This document shows, one piece after another, positions 7,743 through 16,449 of a stretch of DNA of 64,000 nt. The first letter of the stretch is position 1, and the number at the start of each line of letters is the position of its first letter. Both the position numbers and the translations under genes were made by a program. Source of the DNA: Deltaproteobacteria bacterium IMCC39524 (GTDB taxonomy: Bacteria > Desulfobacterota > Desulfuromonadia > Desulfuromonadales > BM103); the NCBI GenBank assembly GCA_029667085.1, contig JARUHJ010000004.1, positions 62,001 to 126,000 on the forward strand. The letters are read 5' to 3'. The notes beneath the pieces were generated by a model. The model was not told where the DNA came from, did no database searches, and saw only the letters and a program-made list of their open reading frames with translations.

Positions 7743-8609
7743 ATGGCTACAGGATGCCCCATGATGAAAATGAAACGCCAGTCCGACCATCCTTGTTTCG
7801 GTGGCGATCACTCCAAAGCGGGTCGGATTCATTTGCCGGTTGCTCCCGGCTGCAATATCAAATGCGGTTTCTGCGAACGCAAGTTTGATTGCGCCAACGA
7901 GAGCCGCCCCGGAGTAACCAGTCAAGTTTTGACCCCGGAACAAGCAGTCGATCGGGTGCGCCTAGTGAAACGGCACATGGAAATGAAAGGTGGAGCTCAG
8001 CTCAAAGTTGTTGGAATCGCCGGACCCGGCGATCCCCTGGCCAATCCAAAGACTTTTGAGACCTTTGACCTTGTCAAGGCAGCTTTTCCAGAGATGACCC
8101 TTTGTCTTTCGACCAATGGCCTTCTGCTGACGGAATACCTCGACAAGTTACAACGGGTCGGCGTCCACAGCATTACTGTAACTGTCAATGCCCTGACTCC
8201 GGAAACGGGCGCTAAAGTGTACGAGTGGGTCAATTTTCATGGGACTCGGCTCTCTGGCGAAGATGGCGCTGCCGTACTTCTCAAGCGGCAGTTGGATGGG
8301 GTTCGTTATGCAGCGGCTGCAGGCATGATGGTGAAGGTCAATCATGTCTACATTCCCGGCATCAACGATCATGAAACGCTCGATCTTGCGGTCAAGATGC
8401 GCGAGTTGGGAGCAGAAATGATGAACATTATCCCGGTAATCCCGATCGGGTTATTTAAGGAGGTTGCTCCTCCTTCTGAGGCGACCATGGAGATGGTCCG
8501 AAATCAGGCAGAGTTGATTCTTTCGCAGGCACGCCACTGCAAGCAGTGTCGCGCTGATGCAGCTGGTGTCGTTGGTCAGGACATTGATCTTCAGGCTCTG
8601 AGCGCCTAA
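7743..8609 (+). CDS. nifB: NifB radical SAM enzyme, single-domain form
   Basis: 288 residues. NifB makes NifB-co, the 8Fe-9S-C precursor of FeMo-co, from Fe-S clusters and SAM. The radical SAM motif is Cys37-x3-Cys41-x2-Cys44 (CNIKCGFC), preceded by HLPVAPG, and followed by KVVGIAGPGDPLAN (SAM-binding GGEP-like strand). C-terminal CKQCRADAAG provides further cluster ligands. The protein stops right after that and lacks the NifX-like domain of larger NifB proteins; a separate NifX-fold gene lies upstream. ATG at 7743 follows AAAGGAACAGACCC. It is preceded by two antitermination modules. Confidence 0.96.
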   Translation: MATGCPMMKMKRQSDHPCFGGDHSKAGRIHLPVAPGCNIKCGFCERKFDCANESRPGVTSQVLTPEQAVDRVRLVKRHMEMKGGAQLKVVGIAGPGDPLANPKTFETFDLVKAAFPEMTLCLSTNGLLLTEYLDKLQRVGVHSITVTVNALTPETGAKVYEWVNFHGTRLSGEDGAAVLLKRQLDGVRYAAAAGMMVKVNHVYIPGINDHETLDLAVKMRELGAEMMNIIPVIPIGLFKEVAPPSEATMEMVRNQAELILSQARHCKQCRADAAGVVGQDIDLQALSA

Positions 8610-8649
8610 AGATCAGCGTAAAGCGATAAATCGACAAAGGAGATTTACA

Positions 8650-9387
8650 ATGACTCCAGAAATGATTCCCTTTCTTGCCGCCTGTATCTTCGTCGTCGCC
8701 GTGATGTACGCCAGCGTAGGGCACGGTGGGGCCTCAGGATACCTGGCCGTGATGGCTCTCTTCAGCTTGCATCCCGAGGCACTCAAGCCGACGGCGTTAA
8801 TGTTGAATATTGTTGTTGCCGGGGTGGGGACTTACCTTTACTGCACTGCTGGACAGTTCTCCTGGCGTGTGTTCTGGCCTTTTATGATCACATCGATTCC
8901 TGCCAGCTTCCTCGGCGGCGCCTTCAGCTTACCACCTGAACTTTATCGGCCAGTTCTCGGCATGATGTTGTTCTACGCGGCGTGGCGGCTCTTTGTGCGT
9001 CGCAAACATGATGAGTACGAGGCCAAGCCACCCACTTTTCTACTGGCCATGGTTGTGGGTGGTGTGCTTGGTTTTGCGTCTGGAATCATTGGCGTTGGAG
9101 GAGGAATCTTTTTGAGTCCTCTTATGATCTTGTTTCGCTGGGCCAGGGTGCGTGAGGTCTCCGGGATCGCGGCGCTTTTTATTCTGGTGAATTCAATCTC
9201 TGGTCTGTTCGGTCATCTGAGCAGCTTGCAGCATGTGCCTGATTATGCCCCCATGCTAGCTGGTGTGGCTCTGGTCGGTGGCACCATCGGCGCACTTTGC
9301 GGTAGCCGTCACCTGCCAGTAGCAACGATCCTCAAGGCGATGTCTTTCATGATGGTTTTAGCCGGGGGAAAGATGTTCCTGTTTTGA
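8650..9387 (+). CDS. TauE/SafE family membrane permease
   Basis: 245 residues with about seven or eight hydrophobic segments (for example residues 5-30, 42-62, 70-90, 128-150, 160-185, 205-225). The two half-repeats with VGHGGASGYLAV near the N-terminus and GIIGVGGGIFLSPLMI in the middle are typical of the TauE/SafE family. Members move sulfite, sulfonates or other sulfur anions across the inner membrane. ATG at 8650 follows AAAGGAGATTTACA. It sits 40 bases after nifB and overlaps trmO by four bases, so it is transcribed with the nif genes; why is unknown. A link with sulfur supply for cofactor synthesis is a guess. Confidence 0.85.
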   Translation: MTPEMIPFLAACIFVVAVMYASVGHGGASGYLAVMALFSLHPEALKPTALMLNIVVAGVGTYLYCTAGQFSWRVFWPFMITSIPASFLGGAFSLPPELYRPVLGMMLFYAAWRLFVRRKHDEYEAKPPTFLLAMVVGGVLGFASGIIGVGGGIFLSPLMILFRWARVREVSGIAALFILVNSISGLFGHLSSLQHVPDYAPMLAGVALVGGTIGALCGSRHLPVATILKAMSFMMVLAGGKMFLF

Positions 9388-9866
9388 ATTATCTACCGAT
9401 TGGCTGGTTACTCACGCCCTTCAAAACCATTGACGAAATGCCGGTACAGCCATGCGCAGCTCGCGGTGTCTGTGGCTGGATCGAATTGCGTGCCGATCTG
9501 GCCGCCGGGCTTGACGACCTCCATGGATTTTCCCACCTGATCGTGCTCTACCATTTTCACAACCAGAGAGATGTTCGCCTCACGGTCACGCCTTTTCTTG
9601 ATGATCGAGAGCATGGTCTGTTTGCGACCCGCGCACCCTGTCGTCCGAATCCGATCGGCCTGTCTGTGCTGCGGCTGCAAAAGGTAGACGACACCACGCT
9701 TGAGGTCATGGACGTCGACATGCTCGATGGAACCCCGTTGCTCGACATCAAACCCTACGTGCCAGCCTTCGACCAGCCCCAGGGCGACGTCCGAACCGGC
9801 TGGCTGAAGACGTCCGCACCAGGTTTGCTAACGGCCCGTTCCGATGAGCGTTTTAAACAGTCCTGA
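9384..9866 (+). CDS. trmO: TrmO/TsaA (YaeB) family tRNA m6t6A37 methyltransferase-like protein
   Basis: 160 residues with the family landmarks PIGWLLTPF at the start, SHLIVLYHFH (residues about 51-60), then TRAPCRPNPIGLSVLRL and LDGTPLLDIKPYVPAFD. These are the conserved motifs of the UPF0066/TrmO family, which uses SAM to methylate t6A at position 37 of tRNA. The start is TTG at 9384, overlapping the stop of the TauE gene (TTTGA), so translation is coupled. It is unusual as part of a nif operon. The E. coli enzyme is longer; short versions without the C-terminal extension are common. Confidence 0.82.
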   Translation: MNYLPIGWLLTPFKTIDEMPVQPCAARGVCGWIELRADLAAGLDDLHGFSHLIVLYHFHNQRDVRLTVTPFLDDREHGLFATRAPCRPNPIGLSVLRLQKVDDTTLEVMDVDMLDGTPLLDIKPYVPAFDQPQGDVRTGWLKTSAPGLLTARSDERFKQS

Positions 9867-9888
9867 ATCGGACTGGGAAGGAAAGATT

Positions 9889-10296
9889 ATGGCTAAAGTG
9901 ATTTTTTGGGAGAAGCCTGGATGTAAAGGCAATACTCTTCAGCAAGAAATCCTGATCGCTTCTGGTCATGAGCTCGATGTTCGTAATTTATTGACTGAAG
10001 CCTGGACGGAAGAACTTTTGGCTGGCTTTTTTGGCACAAGGCCGGTCGAGGAGTGGTTTAATCCGTCCAACCCTCAAGTTAAGACCCGACAGATCAGGCC
10101 TGCCGAGATTGGAGCAACTGAGGCCCTGTCGATGATGACCTATGACCCCCTGCTGATTGTACGCCCTTTGATGCAGGTTGGTGATGAGCGCCTGGCCGGC
10201 TTTGATGTGCAGGAAGTGCATAACTGGATCGGCTTGACCCTTGAGTCTTTCGGTGAGCGTGACCCGAAGAATTGTCCCTGTGTTGTTGCATCGTAA
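9889..10296 (+). CDS. ArsC-family nitrogenase-associated protein
   Basis: 135 residues with the ArsC/Spx thioredoxin-like fold: VIFWEKPGCKGNTLQQEILIASGHELDVRNLL at the N-terminus, where one Cys (PGCKGN) remains at the ArsC catalytic position, and a later RPLMQVGDERLAGF strand-turn with the conserved RP. This is the pattern of the nitrogenase-associated ArsC-like subfamily seen in many nif clusters; its function is not established. The C-terminus NCPCVVAS adds a Cys pair. ATG at 9889 follows GGAAGGAAAGATT; a longer start would overlap trmO. Last gene of the rightward nif run. Confidence 0.85.
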   Translation: MAKVIFWEKPGCKGNTLQQEILIASGHELDVRNLLTEAWTEELLAGFFGTRPVEEWFNPSNPQVKTRQIRPAEIGATEALSMMTYDPLLIVRPLMQVGDERLAGFDVQEVHNWIGLTLESFGERDPKNCPCVVAS

Positions 10297-10488
10297 AGAT
10301 CTGCCGACCTGGGTCCAGAATTCTCATCAAAATCAGGAGAGGAACCGACGCTTTTGGTATGTAACTGCTCAAATCTGGTCTGAAAAACAATGTAAAATTT
10401 GATCATGTTTATATTGAGCCCCGGTATTTTCTTTGTTTGTCATGATTTATAAGCATACCCAGGCTAATGTGCCCATCAGTCATATCCC

Positions 10489-11703
10489 TCAGCGTCTCTC
10501 CCTCCGACCAAACCACCAGACATAAAGAGTTAGCGGCAACATCAGCACAAGGGAACAGATATACGGCAGGGTGTGATCGATCTGGTACAGGCTGGTACCG
10601 AAAATCGGCCCCAGCACAAATCCTGCCGCCGGGCAGGAGGAAACCAACCCGCTGACTGCTCCTTGTTCATTGGGGCCGACCGCTAAAGAAGCCCCGGCGG
10701 TAAATCCCGGCGAGACCATGCCCAGTCCTAACCCCAACACCCCCAGAAAGACGACCAGTGTGGCGATGCTGTCGGCAAACAAGAGCAAGCCGTAGCTTGT
10801 CATCAATATTGGCAGGCCGAAGGTCATCAGCCGAATCGGGGTCAATTTCAATCGACCCGCCAGAAAAGCCTGGGCAAAGAATGACATACAAGCGGCAACC
10901 ATCATCCCAGACCCGAGAGCTTGGGCGGTGTCCTTGCCATCAAGGACGAAACGATCCTGTATGTAGAAGCCGATAGTCTGGCTTGTCATTGAAAAGGCAA
11001 GGAATGTCAGGAACCCGACCAGGATGTATGGGAAGTAGCGCTTGTCTAACAGTTTCAGCTTCTGCCTGGTCTCTGAACGAGGTACTGAGAGGGGTGGCTC
11101 CCGTAATATGATAACCAGCAGGACCGTGCTGACCAAGGCGATGGCGACGCCTATGTAGAGGGGCGTCAGCAAACCGATAGTGGCGAGAATGCCGCAGGTG
11201 GCCGGACCGAGGATTGCGCCAAGAGTCCTGGCCGCACCCAGGCGTCCCATCCCTGCGACGCGTTGCCCTGCGCTGGTGGTGTCGGCGATGTAGGCCGAGG
11301 CGGCGCTGGGAGCTGCCGACATCAGCGAAGCCATCAAGACCCGTGCTGAGATGACCAGAAGGTAGAGCGTCATCCCGGAAAGCAACCCTTTAAGGCCAAA
11401 GGTGAAGACAGCGGCGAAAAGAGCGGCGCCCAAAGTGTAGCCGACCATCCCCAACAGCAGTACCGGTTTGCGACCCCAAAGGTCGCTCTTGCGCCCCCAT
11501 AACGGGCTGGTCAAGGTGAAAGCAAGGGACGAGCAGGAGATGATCAGGCCGACCTGGATCTCTGCAAAACCGACTTCGCGACCGAGAGGTGCCAAAAGGG
11601 TAAAGGTCATCGACTGGCCGATCCCGGTGGCGAGTACGCTGAACATGACCAACGGGGTGGCAAGGCTGGATATGGGTTTATTGGGAAGGCCTGAGGACGA
11701 CAT
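10489..11703 (-). CDS. Major facilitator superfamily transporter
   Basis: 404 residues with about twelve hydrophobic segments. The loop between segments 2 and 3 reads GRKSDLWGRKPVLLLG, the MFS signature G-x3-D-x-x-G-R-K. Arg and Pro/Gly-rich segments 4-5 (ARVLMASLMSAAPSAASAYIADTT...LGAILGPATCGILA) resemble drug/proton antiporters of the 12-helix DHA1 type. Substrate unknown. Convergent with the nif operon and not obviously related to it. No strong ribosome site is visible before the ATG at 11703. Confidence 0.85.
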   Translation of the reverse strand: MSSSGLPNKPISSLATPLVMFSVLATGIGQSMTFTLLAPLGREVGFAEIQVGLIISCSSLAFTLTSPLWGRKSDLWGRKPVLLLGMVGYTLGAALFAAVFTFGLKGLLSGMTLYLLVISARVLMASLMSAAPSAASAYIADTTSAGQRVAGMGRLGAARTLGAILGPATCGILATIGLLTPLYIGVAIALVSTVLLVIILREPPLSVPRSETRQKLKLLDKRYFPYILVGFLTFLAFSMTSQTIGFYIQDRFVLDGKDTAQALGSGMMVAACMSFFAQAFLAGRLKLTPIRLMTFGLPILMTSYGLLLFADSIATLVVFLGVLGLGLGMVSPGFTAGASLAVGPNEQGAVSGLVSSCPAAGFVLGPIFGTSLYQIDHTLPYICSLVLMLPLTLYVWWFGRRERR

Positions 11704-11810
11704 AGTTTTACTTTATCACCAGAGAGGCTCCATTAGGCCAACAAAGAATACTCGCTCAGACTTGATCTGACACTGAATGTCAGGTTTGGTCGAAACCAGA
11801 AAGGCATCGA

Positions 11811-12036
11811 GCTGTTTTTATAAATCACGATTTGTGAGACGAAAACTGGCTTCTTATTGATAGCGGCATTCAGTAAGCTCTTTAATACACAAAACTTTAG
11901 CCACTAGGGTTCAATCCTTGTTGGCTGTTTTTATAAATCACGATTTGTGAGACGAAAACTGGCTTCTTATTGATAGCGGCATTCAGTAAGCTCTTTAATA
12001 CACAAAACTTTAGCCACTAGGGTTCAATCCTTGTTG
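11811..12036 (+). repeat. Two identical tandem 113-bp units, each encoding a structured RNA-like element
   Basis: Units 11811-11923 and 11924-12036 are identical over all 113 bases. Each holds a hairpin made by CTTATTGA and TCAGTAAG and ends in a terminator-like stem AGCCA/TGGCT (11899-11926 in the first unit) with a T-run after it; the second unit ends in GGCC and nine T. A diverged third copy lies at 12471-12577. The order hairpin, A-rich linker, terminator suggests small RNAs of about 100 nt. Strand assignment comes from the T-runs. Confidence 0.75.
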
Positions 12037-12071
12037 GCCGTTTTTTTTTGATTTTAGTTCATTTGGGGTCG

Positions 12072-12105
12072 CAGTTGGCGCAAACGAATACCATTCGTTG
12101 TGAAT
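12072..12105 (+). promoter_or_regulatory. Inverted repeat upstream of small protein gene
   Basis: The palindrome AACGAATACCATTCGTT (7-bp arms, 3-bp centre) lies about 90 bases before the gene at 12187 and could be an operator. No regulator can be assigned. Confidence 0.35.
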
Positions 12106-12186
12106 TATTAAATCTCTTGATAATGACCCCTTAGTGAACTAGTCTCTCGCAGGATTAAAATGTCTTATTTAATTGGAGTGGGGTCA

Positions 12187-12384
12187 ATGGAAAGACTGAT
12201 TAGAGTTGAGCTAAAAGATGGGGCAATTTGCTGTATGGCAAAAAAGGCTTTTTATATTTTTCTAGCACAAAGCAAAGTAGTTAAATTTGAACGTTCAGAT
12301 GGATGGGTTTCCCCTGATGAAGTCCCCACAAGAGATATGTTAGGGGCAGGCAGCTACAGCGGCCCAGAACGTAGATATTCATAA
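12187..12384 (+). CDS. Small conserved protein, paralog of the protein encoded at 39999-40202
   Basis: 65 residues starting at the ATG behind GGAGTGGGGTCA. The N-terminal 45 residues (RVELKDGAICCMAKKAFYIF..., then KVVKFERSDGWV) match those of the second copy at about half of positions: VELKDGA-x-C-x-MAKKAF, FL, KV, F-x-RS-x-GW. The C-terminus GPERRYS resembles a short R-R tail seen in the other copy (ADRRNTG). No membrane segment. Family not recognised. The gene is enclosed by the structured RNA-like repeats, with a terminator at 12431. Confidence 0.65.
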   Translation: MERLIRVELKDGAICCMAKKAFYIFLAQSKVVKFERSDGWVSPDEVPTRDMLGAGSYSGPERRYS

Positions 12385-12430
12385 GTGGATTCTAAAAGTC
12401 CCTATGCTGTGGGCCGATTAAGAAGTTTAA

Positions 12431-12465
12431 CCCTTGCCACCTTTAACTGTTGGTAAGGGCTTTTT
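12431..12465 (+). terminator. Intrinsic terminator after the small protein gene
   Basis: Nine-position stem CCCTTGCCA/TGGTAAGGG with one G-T pair, followed by CTTTTT. Confidence 0.8.
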
Positions 12466-12470
12466 ATTAA

Positions 12471-12577
12471 CACGGCTTCTGAGAGGAAAAACGGCTACTT
12501 ATTGATAGAGACCTTCGGTAAGCTCATTAATACACAGAACGATGGCCGCCTGGATCAATTCCGCGCGGCCATTTTTA
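12471..12577 (+). ncRNA. Diverged third copy of the structured RNA-like element
   Basis: Aligned with the 113-bp units, this copy keeps TTATTGATAG, GGTAAGCTC and TTAATACACA. The first hairpin is CTTATTGA (12498-12505) with TCGGTAAG (12515-12522); compared with the other copies one T-A pair became T-G, so pairing is kept. The terminator has changed sequence completely but is stronger: ATGGCCGC/GCGGCCAT (12542-12549 with 12565-12572) followed by TTTTT. Preservation of pairing while sequence drifts supports a real RNA. I cannot assign a known family. Confidence 0.6.
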
Positions 12578-12686
12578 TTGATCTGGTTTGGTACGAATAA
12601 TACATTTCGGACAATTTCGCGCACTCAAAACAATGCGAAAGGATCAATAATAATCTTTAATTGCTTGAATAGTGCGAGATCGACTC

Positions 12687-14387
12687 TCATCGGAACTCTT
12701 CGGTGAAATCCCGGCGCTGGGGTTCGCTCCCCAACATCACCAGCTCACAATCCGGTTCAAGGACCATTGAGGCCGTCGCCGGGATGACTTCGCCATCGGG
12801 TCGACGCAGCGCTAACACATTGAGACCAGTCCGAGCACGGATATGGCTAGACACCAGAACCTCTCCAGCCAGGCTTGCAGGCACGGGCACATAAAAGAGG
12901 TCGAACCCCTCACCCAGAATCACTGACTCTCGATGCTGTAACAGTGACATAATCGTCTCGGCCCCAAGGGATGCGTAACTCAGCACGAAGTCGGCGCCAG
13001 CCCGGTGGATCGCTTCAATGTTACGCTCGTGAGTGATGCGGCTAATCACCCGAAGCTCCGGGTTCAGCCGACGGCAGTACACCGCCAGATAGATGTTCAT
13101 GGCATCATCATTCGTGGTGAGCAGCACGCTGGGGGCGTCGGCCAACCCCGCACCCATGAGCAGTTCCAGATCAGCCGCGTCGCCAATGAACAACTGGTCG
13201 GCGACACCCTCCAGAGAGCTCCTTAGAGCCTCCTCGCGTTCGATCATGTGAACAGTCACACCACGACTCCGGAGAGTTCGGGTGGTGACGCAGCCCACTT
13301 CACCACCACCGATTACGAGCACCGGGTTGAAATTGGTGTTGTAAATCACCAGATAAGTATCGAGCTTAGTGATCTGTTCGCTGGTCCCCATCACCACCGG
13401 AAAACTACCGTCAGCAAGGACTGTATCTGGCGTAACCGGGATCAGGCGTCCCCGCTCCCACACCGCCACTACATTCAGGCCGAAGGTCTCCCTAATCTGT
13501 ATATCCCGAAGAGGACGACCGGCCAGCGGGGTGTTGTGCACCGGGAACTCCGCGATCAGGAGATCTCCCAGCCGCCCGACCACGTGGCAGTGGAGATGCC
13601 CGGCACTGACACGGTTGGCGAGATGCTCCCCTAGCCGGAGTTTGAGGGGCAGAACGTGATTACTGCCACTCAGCTCCAGCAAGTCGATGGACTGCTCGTG
13701 CTCCGCCACCGCAGCAATGGGCACTTGCGGAGAGAGGTCCCGGATCGTCAGGGTTACGTTGGTGTTGGTCGTGTCGGCGCAGTTGGCAACAACCATCCGG
13801 GCTTTCGTCACCTCCAAGGCCTCGTAGGTGGCCCGGTTCTCTACTCCCCCGGTCACCACCGGCACGCCGTCAATGTGCAGTTGCACGGCTTTGACCGGGT
13901 CCGGTTCGATCACAAAGTGGGTGATGCCATGTAGTCGCAACCTCGGCAGCAACGACGTGGCCAGGCTGTCGAGGCAGCATAAGATGACATGGCCTTGAGT
14001 TCCGGGAGATACTGCCCTGGGCGCATGAAACCGCATTCGGGACTCCATCCACGGTGCGTAGAAGAACCGGATGAATACGAACGGCAGCACGACCAGGAGC
14101 AGCACAACGCCGGTCAGGAGAACCACGATACTGAACAGGCGACCCAAATCGCTGTGGAAGGTGATGTCGCCGAACCCGAGGGTGGTCATGACCGTGAGAG
14201 CCCAATAAATTCCCGTAACCCAAGAGTGTTCCTGCCCCTCGACGTGATACATGATTAGGTGGAAGCCGGCGGCAAAAAGCACCACGGTCACTATCAGCAA
14301 GAGCGAATAGCTTACCAGGGCCCTGATATTGGGACGAGAGCGTACAGGGAGAAGAAGAGACAACAACTGGCTCGTGAGAAACTTCAT
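12687..14387 (-). CDS. Potassium channel with two RCK (TrkA-N) domains
   Basis: 566 residues from the ATG at 14387, which has AAGGA six bases upstream; a start 15 bases earlier is possible. Two membrane helices (residues about 22-45 and 75-105) flank the pore segment WALTVMTTLGFGD, where the filter is TLGFGD instead of the common TVGYGD. Two TrkA-N/RCK nucleotide-binding domains follow (HVILCCLDSLATSLL... near 125 and PVLVIGGGEVGCVTTRTL near 345), each with a TrkA-C-like part (PLAGRPLRDIQIRETFGLNVV and SLAGEVLVSSHIRARTGLNVL). It is a ligand-gated K+ channel subunit of the inner membrane. In solute context (the glucosylglycerate operon nearby) it may serve osmotic adaptation; this is inference. 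Confidence 0.9.
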   Translation of the reverse strand: MKFLTSQLLSLLLPVRSRPNIRALVSYSLLLIVTVVLFAAGFHLIMYHVEGQEHSWVTGIYWALTVMTTLGFGDITFHSDLGRLFSIVVLLTGVVLLLVVLPFVFIRFFYAPWMESRMRFHAPRAVSPGTQGHVILCCLDSLATSLLPRLRLHGITHFVIEPDPVKAVQLHIDGVPVVTGGVENRATYEALEVTKARMVVANCADTTNTNVTLTIRDLSPQVPIAAVAEHEQSIDLLELSGSNHVLPLKLRLGEHLANRVSAGHLHCHVVGRLGDLLIAEFPVHNTPLAGRPLRDIQIRETFGLNVVAVWERGRLIPVTPDTVLADGSFPVVMGTSEQITKLDTYLVIYNTNFNPVLVIGGGEVGCVTTRTLRSRGVTVHMIEREEALRSSLEGVADQLFIGDAADLELLMGAGLADAPSVLLTTNDDAMNIYLAVYCRRLNPELRVISRITHERNIEAIHRAGADFVLSYASLGAETIMSLLQHRESVILGEGFDLFYVPVPASLAGEVLVSSHIRARTGLNVLALRRPDGEVIPATASMVLEPDCELVMLGSEPQRRDFTEEFR

Positions 14388-14832
14388 TGAGCATCCTTGC
14401 AAACATGAGTCGTTCTTGAGAAACAGATTTATCGCTTTAGACCATAGTTATATACTCAGAAAACCATATATCTGTTATTAAGCCACCGCCTCCCGGGTTA
14501 TTCTCACCTCAATCTCTGGCAGAAAAATCCCCCAAGGGGCCATTGTAACCTGAAGATACCATAGTTGAAACTATTGTCTGTGAAGAATTTAATGACGCAG
14601 AGGGGAAGCCATTCTTAAAAGCCAGGGGCAGTGAGAATTATTCTTCGTTTCTGTTAACCTAAAGAACATCGAACAATGCAGGACAAATTATGATAAGAAC
14701 ATAAAAAGGTTAGCAAAACCTGTCGGGATTTAAGTTTGGAATGTTGTCCATAACGTGGATTAAAGAAGTGGTCGATTTGGAGACTTTCAATTTAAAAAGT
14801 CACTTGAGGTCCTCGAATTTTGAGGAGAACGT
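14388..14832. other. Divergent intergenic region, no gene seen
   Basis: 445 bases between the divergent channel and histidine kinase genes, AT-rich. I see no ORF with a ribosome site, no RNA gene and no convincing promoter motif. A short stem with CCCCC/GGGG at about 14530 is the only structure noted. Confidence 0.5.
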
Positions 14833-16290
14833 ATGACAGAACACAACAGTAGCAAGAATGAGTTCCAAGTTGATGACGCAGATTTCAGAAGGATGGTCGA
14901 GAATCATAGCGCTGTAATCTACATCGTAGATCTATCGGACTTCTCGATAATTGATGCGAACCAGTCTGCGTTGGATTTTTATGGATACGACCGCGAGACC
15001 ATGTTGACGAAAAGAATCCCTGACTTAAACACAACGGCCGAAGATGAGATACGAAGCGAAATACAAAAGTCCGTTAAGGAAGGAAGATCCTTCTATATTT
15101 TCAAACACAGACTTGCTAACGGTACAATACGGGATGTAGAGATTTATGCAAACCCGGTGAAAATGGGCGATCGGGAGTTGTCTCTCTCGATCGTGCACGA
15201 CATCACCGAGCGCATACAAGCCGAGAAAATATTGGCAGATAGCCGAGAAGTACTCGCAAAAACTGAGTGTCTCGGAAAGGTTGGTAGCTGGGAATTTAAT
15301 ATTGATACCGGAAAACAAACTTGGTCGAAAGGAGTCTACGACATTCATGAAGTAGGCTACGATTACGACCCCACGGTCAGTAAAGGAGTAGCTTTCTATA
15401 CCCAAGAGTCAAGGTCATCAATTGCATCGGCAGTAAAGCAAGCTGTCGAACAAGGCGAGCCGTTTGATGTTGAGTTGGAGATTAAAACCGCAAAAGCTAA
15501 TCTTCGCAAAGTTCACGCAATCGGAAAACCGGATTTAGAGAACCGTCGTGTTCATGGTTTTTTTCAAGACATCACCGAGCGTAAAATTGCGGAGACCCTC
15601 CTCAAGGAGTCAAATGAGGAGTTGGATGCTTTTGTTCAAACAGTCGCTCACGATTTGCGCTCCCCGATTACCCCCATCATAGGTTATGCAGAAATTCTTC
15701 GAGAGAATTACAAGGGTCAACTTGACGAGCAAGGGTTGTCTTATTTATCAGAAATTGAAAAAGCAGCGGCAGAGATGCTGTCGTTGATGGAAAGTCTTCT
15801 TTCTCTGGCTCGGGCAGGGACTCTGAAACGTCCTATTGAGCCTGTTTCAACCGATGAGGTTGTGGCGGGGGTAATCAAGAATCTAGGAACAAACATCACC
15901 AGCTCTGGGGTCGTTTTGCAAATAAACCCAATGCCCTCGGTCCGAGTGCCAAAGACCTACTTAACCCAAATTTTCGACAACCTTATCAGCAATGCCATCC
16001 GTTACGCTGGGAAGAATGGCGGTCTTGTTGAGGTTGGCGGAGAGCAAACAGGAAAACAAAAAAGATTTTTTGTCCGTGACCATGGCCCTGGTATCTCTGA
16101 ACAGGAACGCAAACATATCTTTGAAATCTTCTATCGAGGAACAAATAAAGGGAAGGCCAAAGGGTCAGGCATAGGATTAGCAATTGTATATAAGATCGCT
16201 CGCAATTGTGGAGGGAGGGCTTGGGTCGAGGAAACGAATGGCGGAGGTTGCACCTTCTGGGTGGAGGTCGAGGATGTCTCGCGGCCCTAA
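14833..16290 (+). CDS. PAS-domain sensor histidine kinase
   Basis: 485 residues, no membrane segment, so probably cytoplasmic. PAS domain 1 covers about residues 15-130 (ending in the PAC-like SLSIVHDITERIQAEK), PAS domain 2 about 140-250 (ending FFQDITERKIAE), then a dimerisation/phosphoacceptor domain with VAHDLRSPITPIIGYAEIL (His near 275) and an HATPase domain with N-box QIFDNLISNAIRYAGK, G1 DHGPGIS and G2 GSGIGLAIVYKIA. ATG follows GAGGAGAACGT. No response regulator is adjacent, so the partner and signal are unknown. Base composition is more AT-rich than neighbouring operons, which may indicate transfer. Confidence 0.93.
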   Translation: MTEHNSSKNEFQVDDADFRRMVENHSAVIYIVDLSDFSIIDANQSALDFYGYDRETMLTKRIPDLNTTAEDEIRSEIQKSVKEGRSFYIFKHRLANGTIRDVEIYANPVKMGDRELSLSIVHDITERIQAEKILADSREVLAKTECLGKVGSWEFNIDTGKQTWSKGVYDIHEVGYDYDPTVSKGVAFYTQESRSSIASAVKQAVEQGEPFDVELEIKTAKANLRKVHAIGKPDLENRRVHGFFQDITERKIAETLLKESNEELDAFVQTVAHDLRSPITPIIGYAEILRENYKGQLDEQGLSYLSEIEKAAAEMLSLMESLLSLARAGTLKRPIEPVSTDEVVAGVIKNLGTNITSSGVVLQINPMPSVRVPKTYLTQIFDNLISNAIRYAGKNGGLVEVGGEQTGKQKRFFVRDHGPGISEQERKHIFEIFYRGTNKGKAKGSGIGLAIVYKIARNCGGRAWVEETNGGGCTFWVEVEDVSRP

Positions 16291-16449
16291 ACAAGAGTAA
16301 CTTTCACCGTCCCGATTCCCATATCTCACGACCCTTAAGCAGATTGATTATTTGGCATCTAGACTTACTGTAATGCCTGTTGCAACTCATTTTTACATTA
16401 CCTGGGGATATTTAAAGGTATGGAACAAAATCAGACAATATCTGTCAGA

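Noticed and set aside
11811-12577. CRISPR array
   Set aside because: Units are 113 bp and contiguous without spacers; only three copies, the last one diverged.
14388-14832. Hidden response regulator partner of the histidine kinase
   Set aside because: No open frame with receiver-domain residues on either strand in the spacer.
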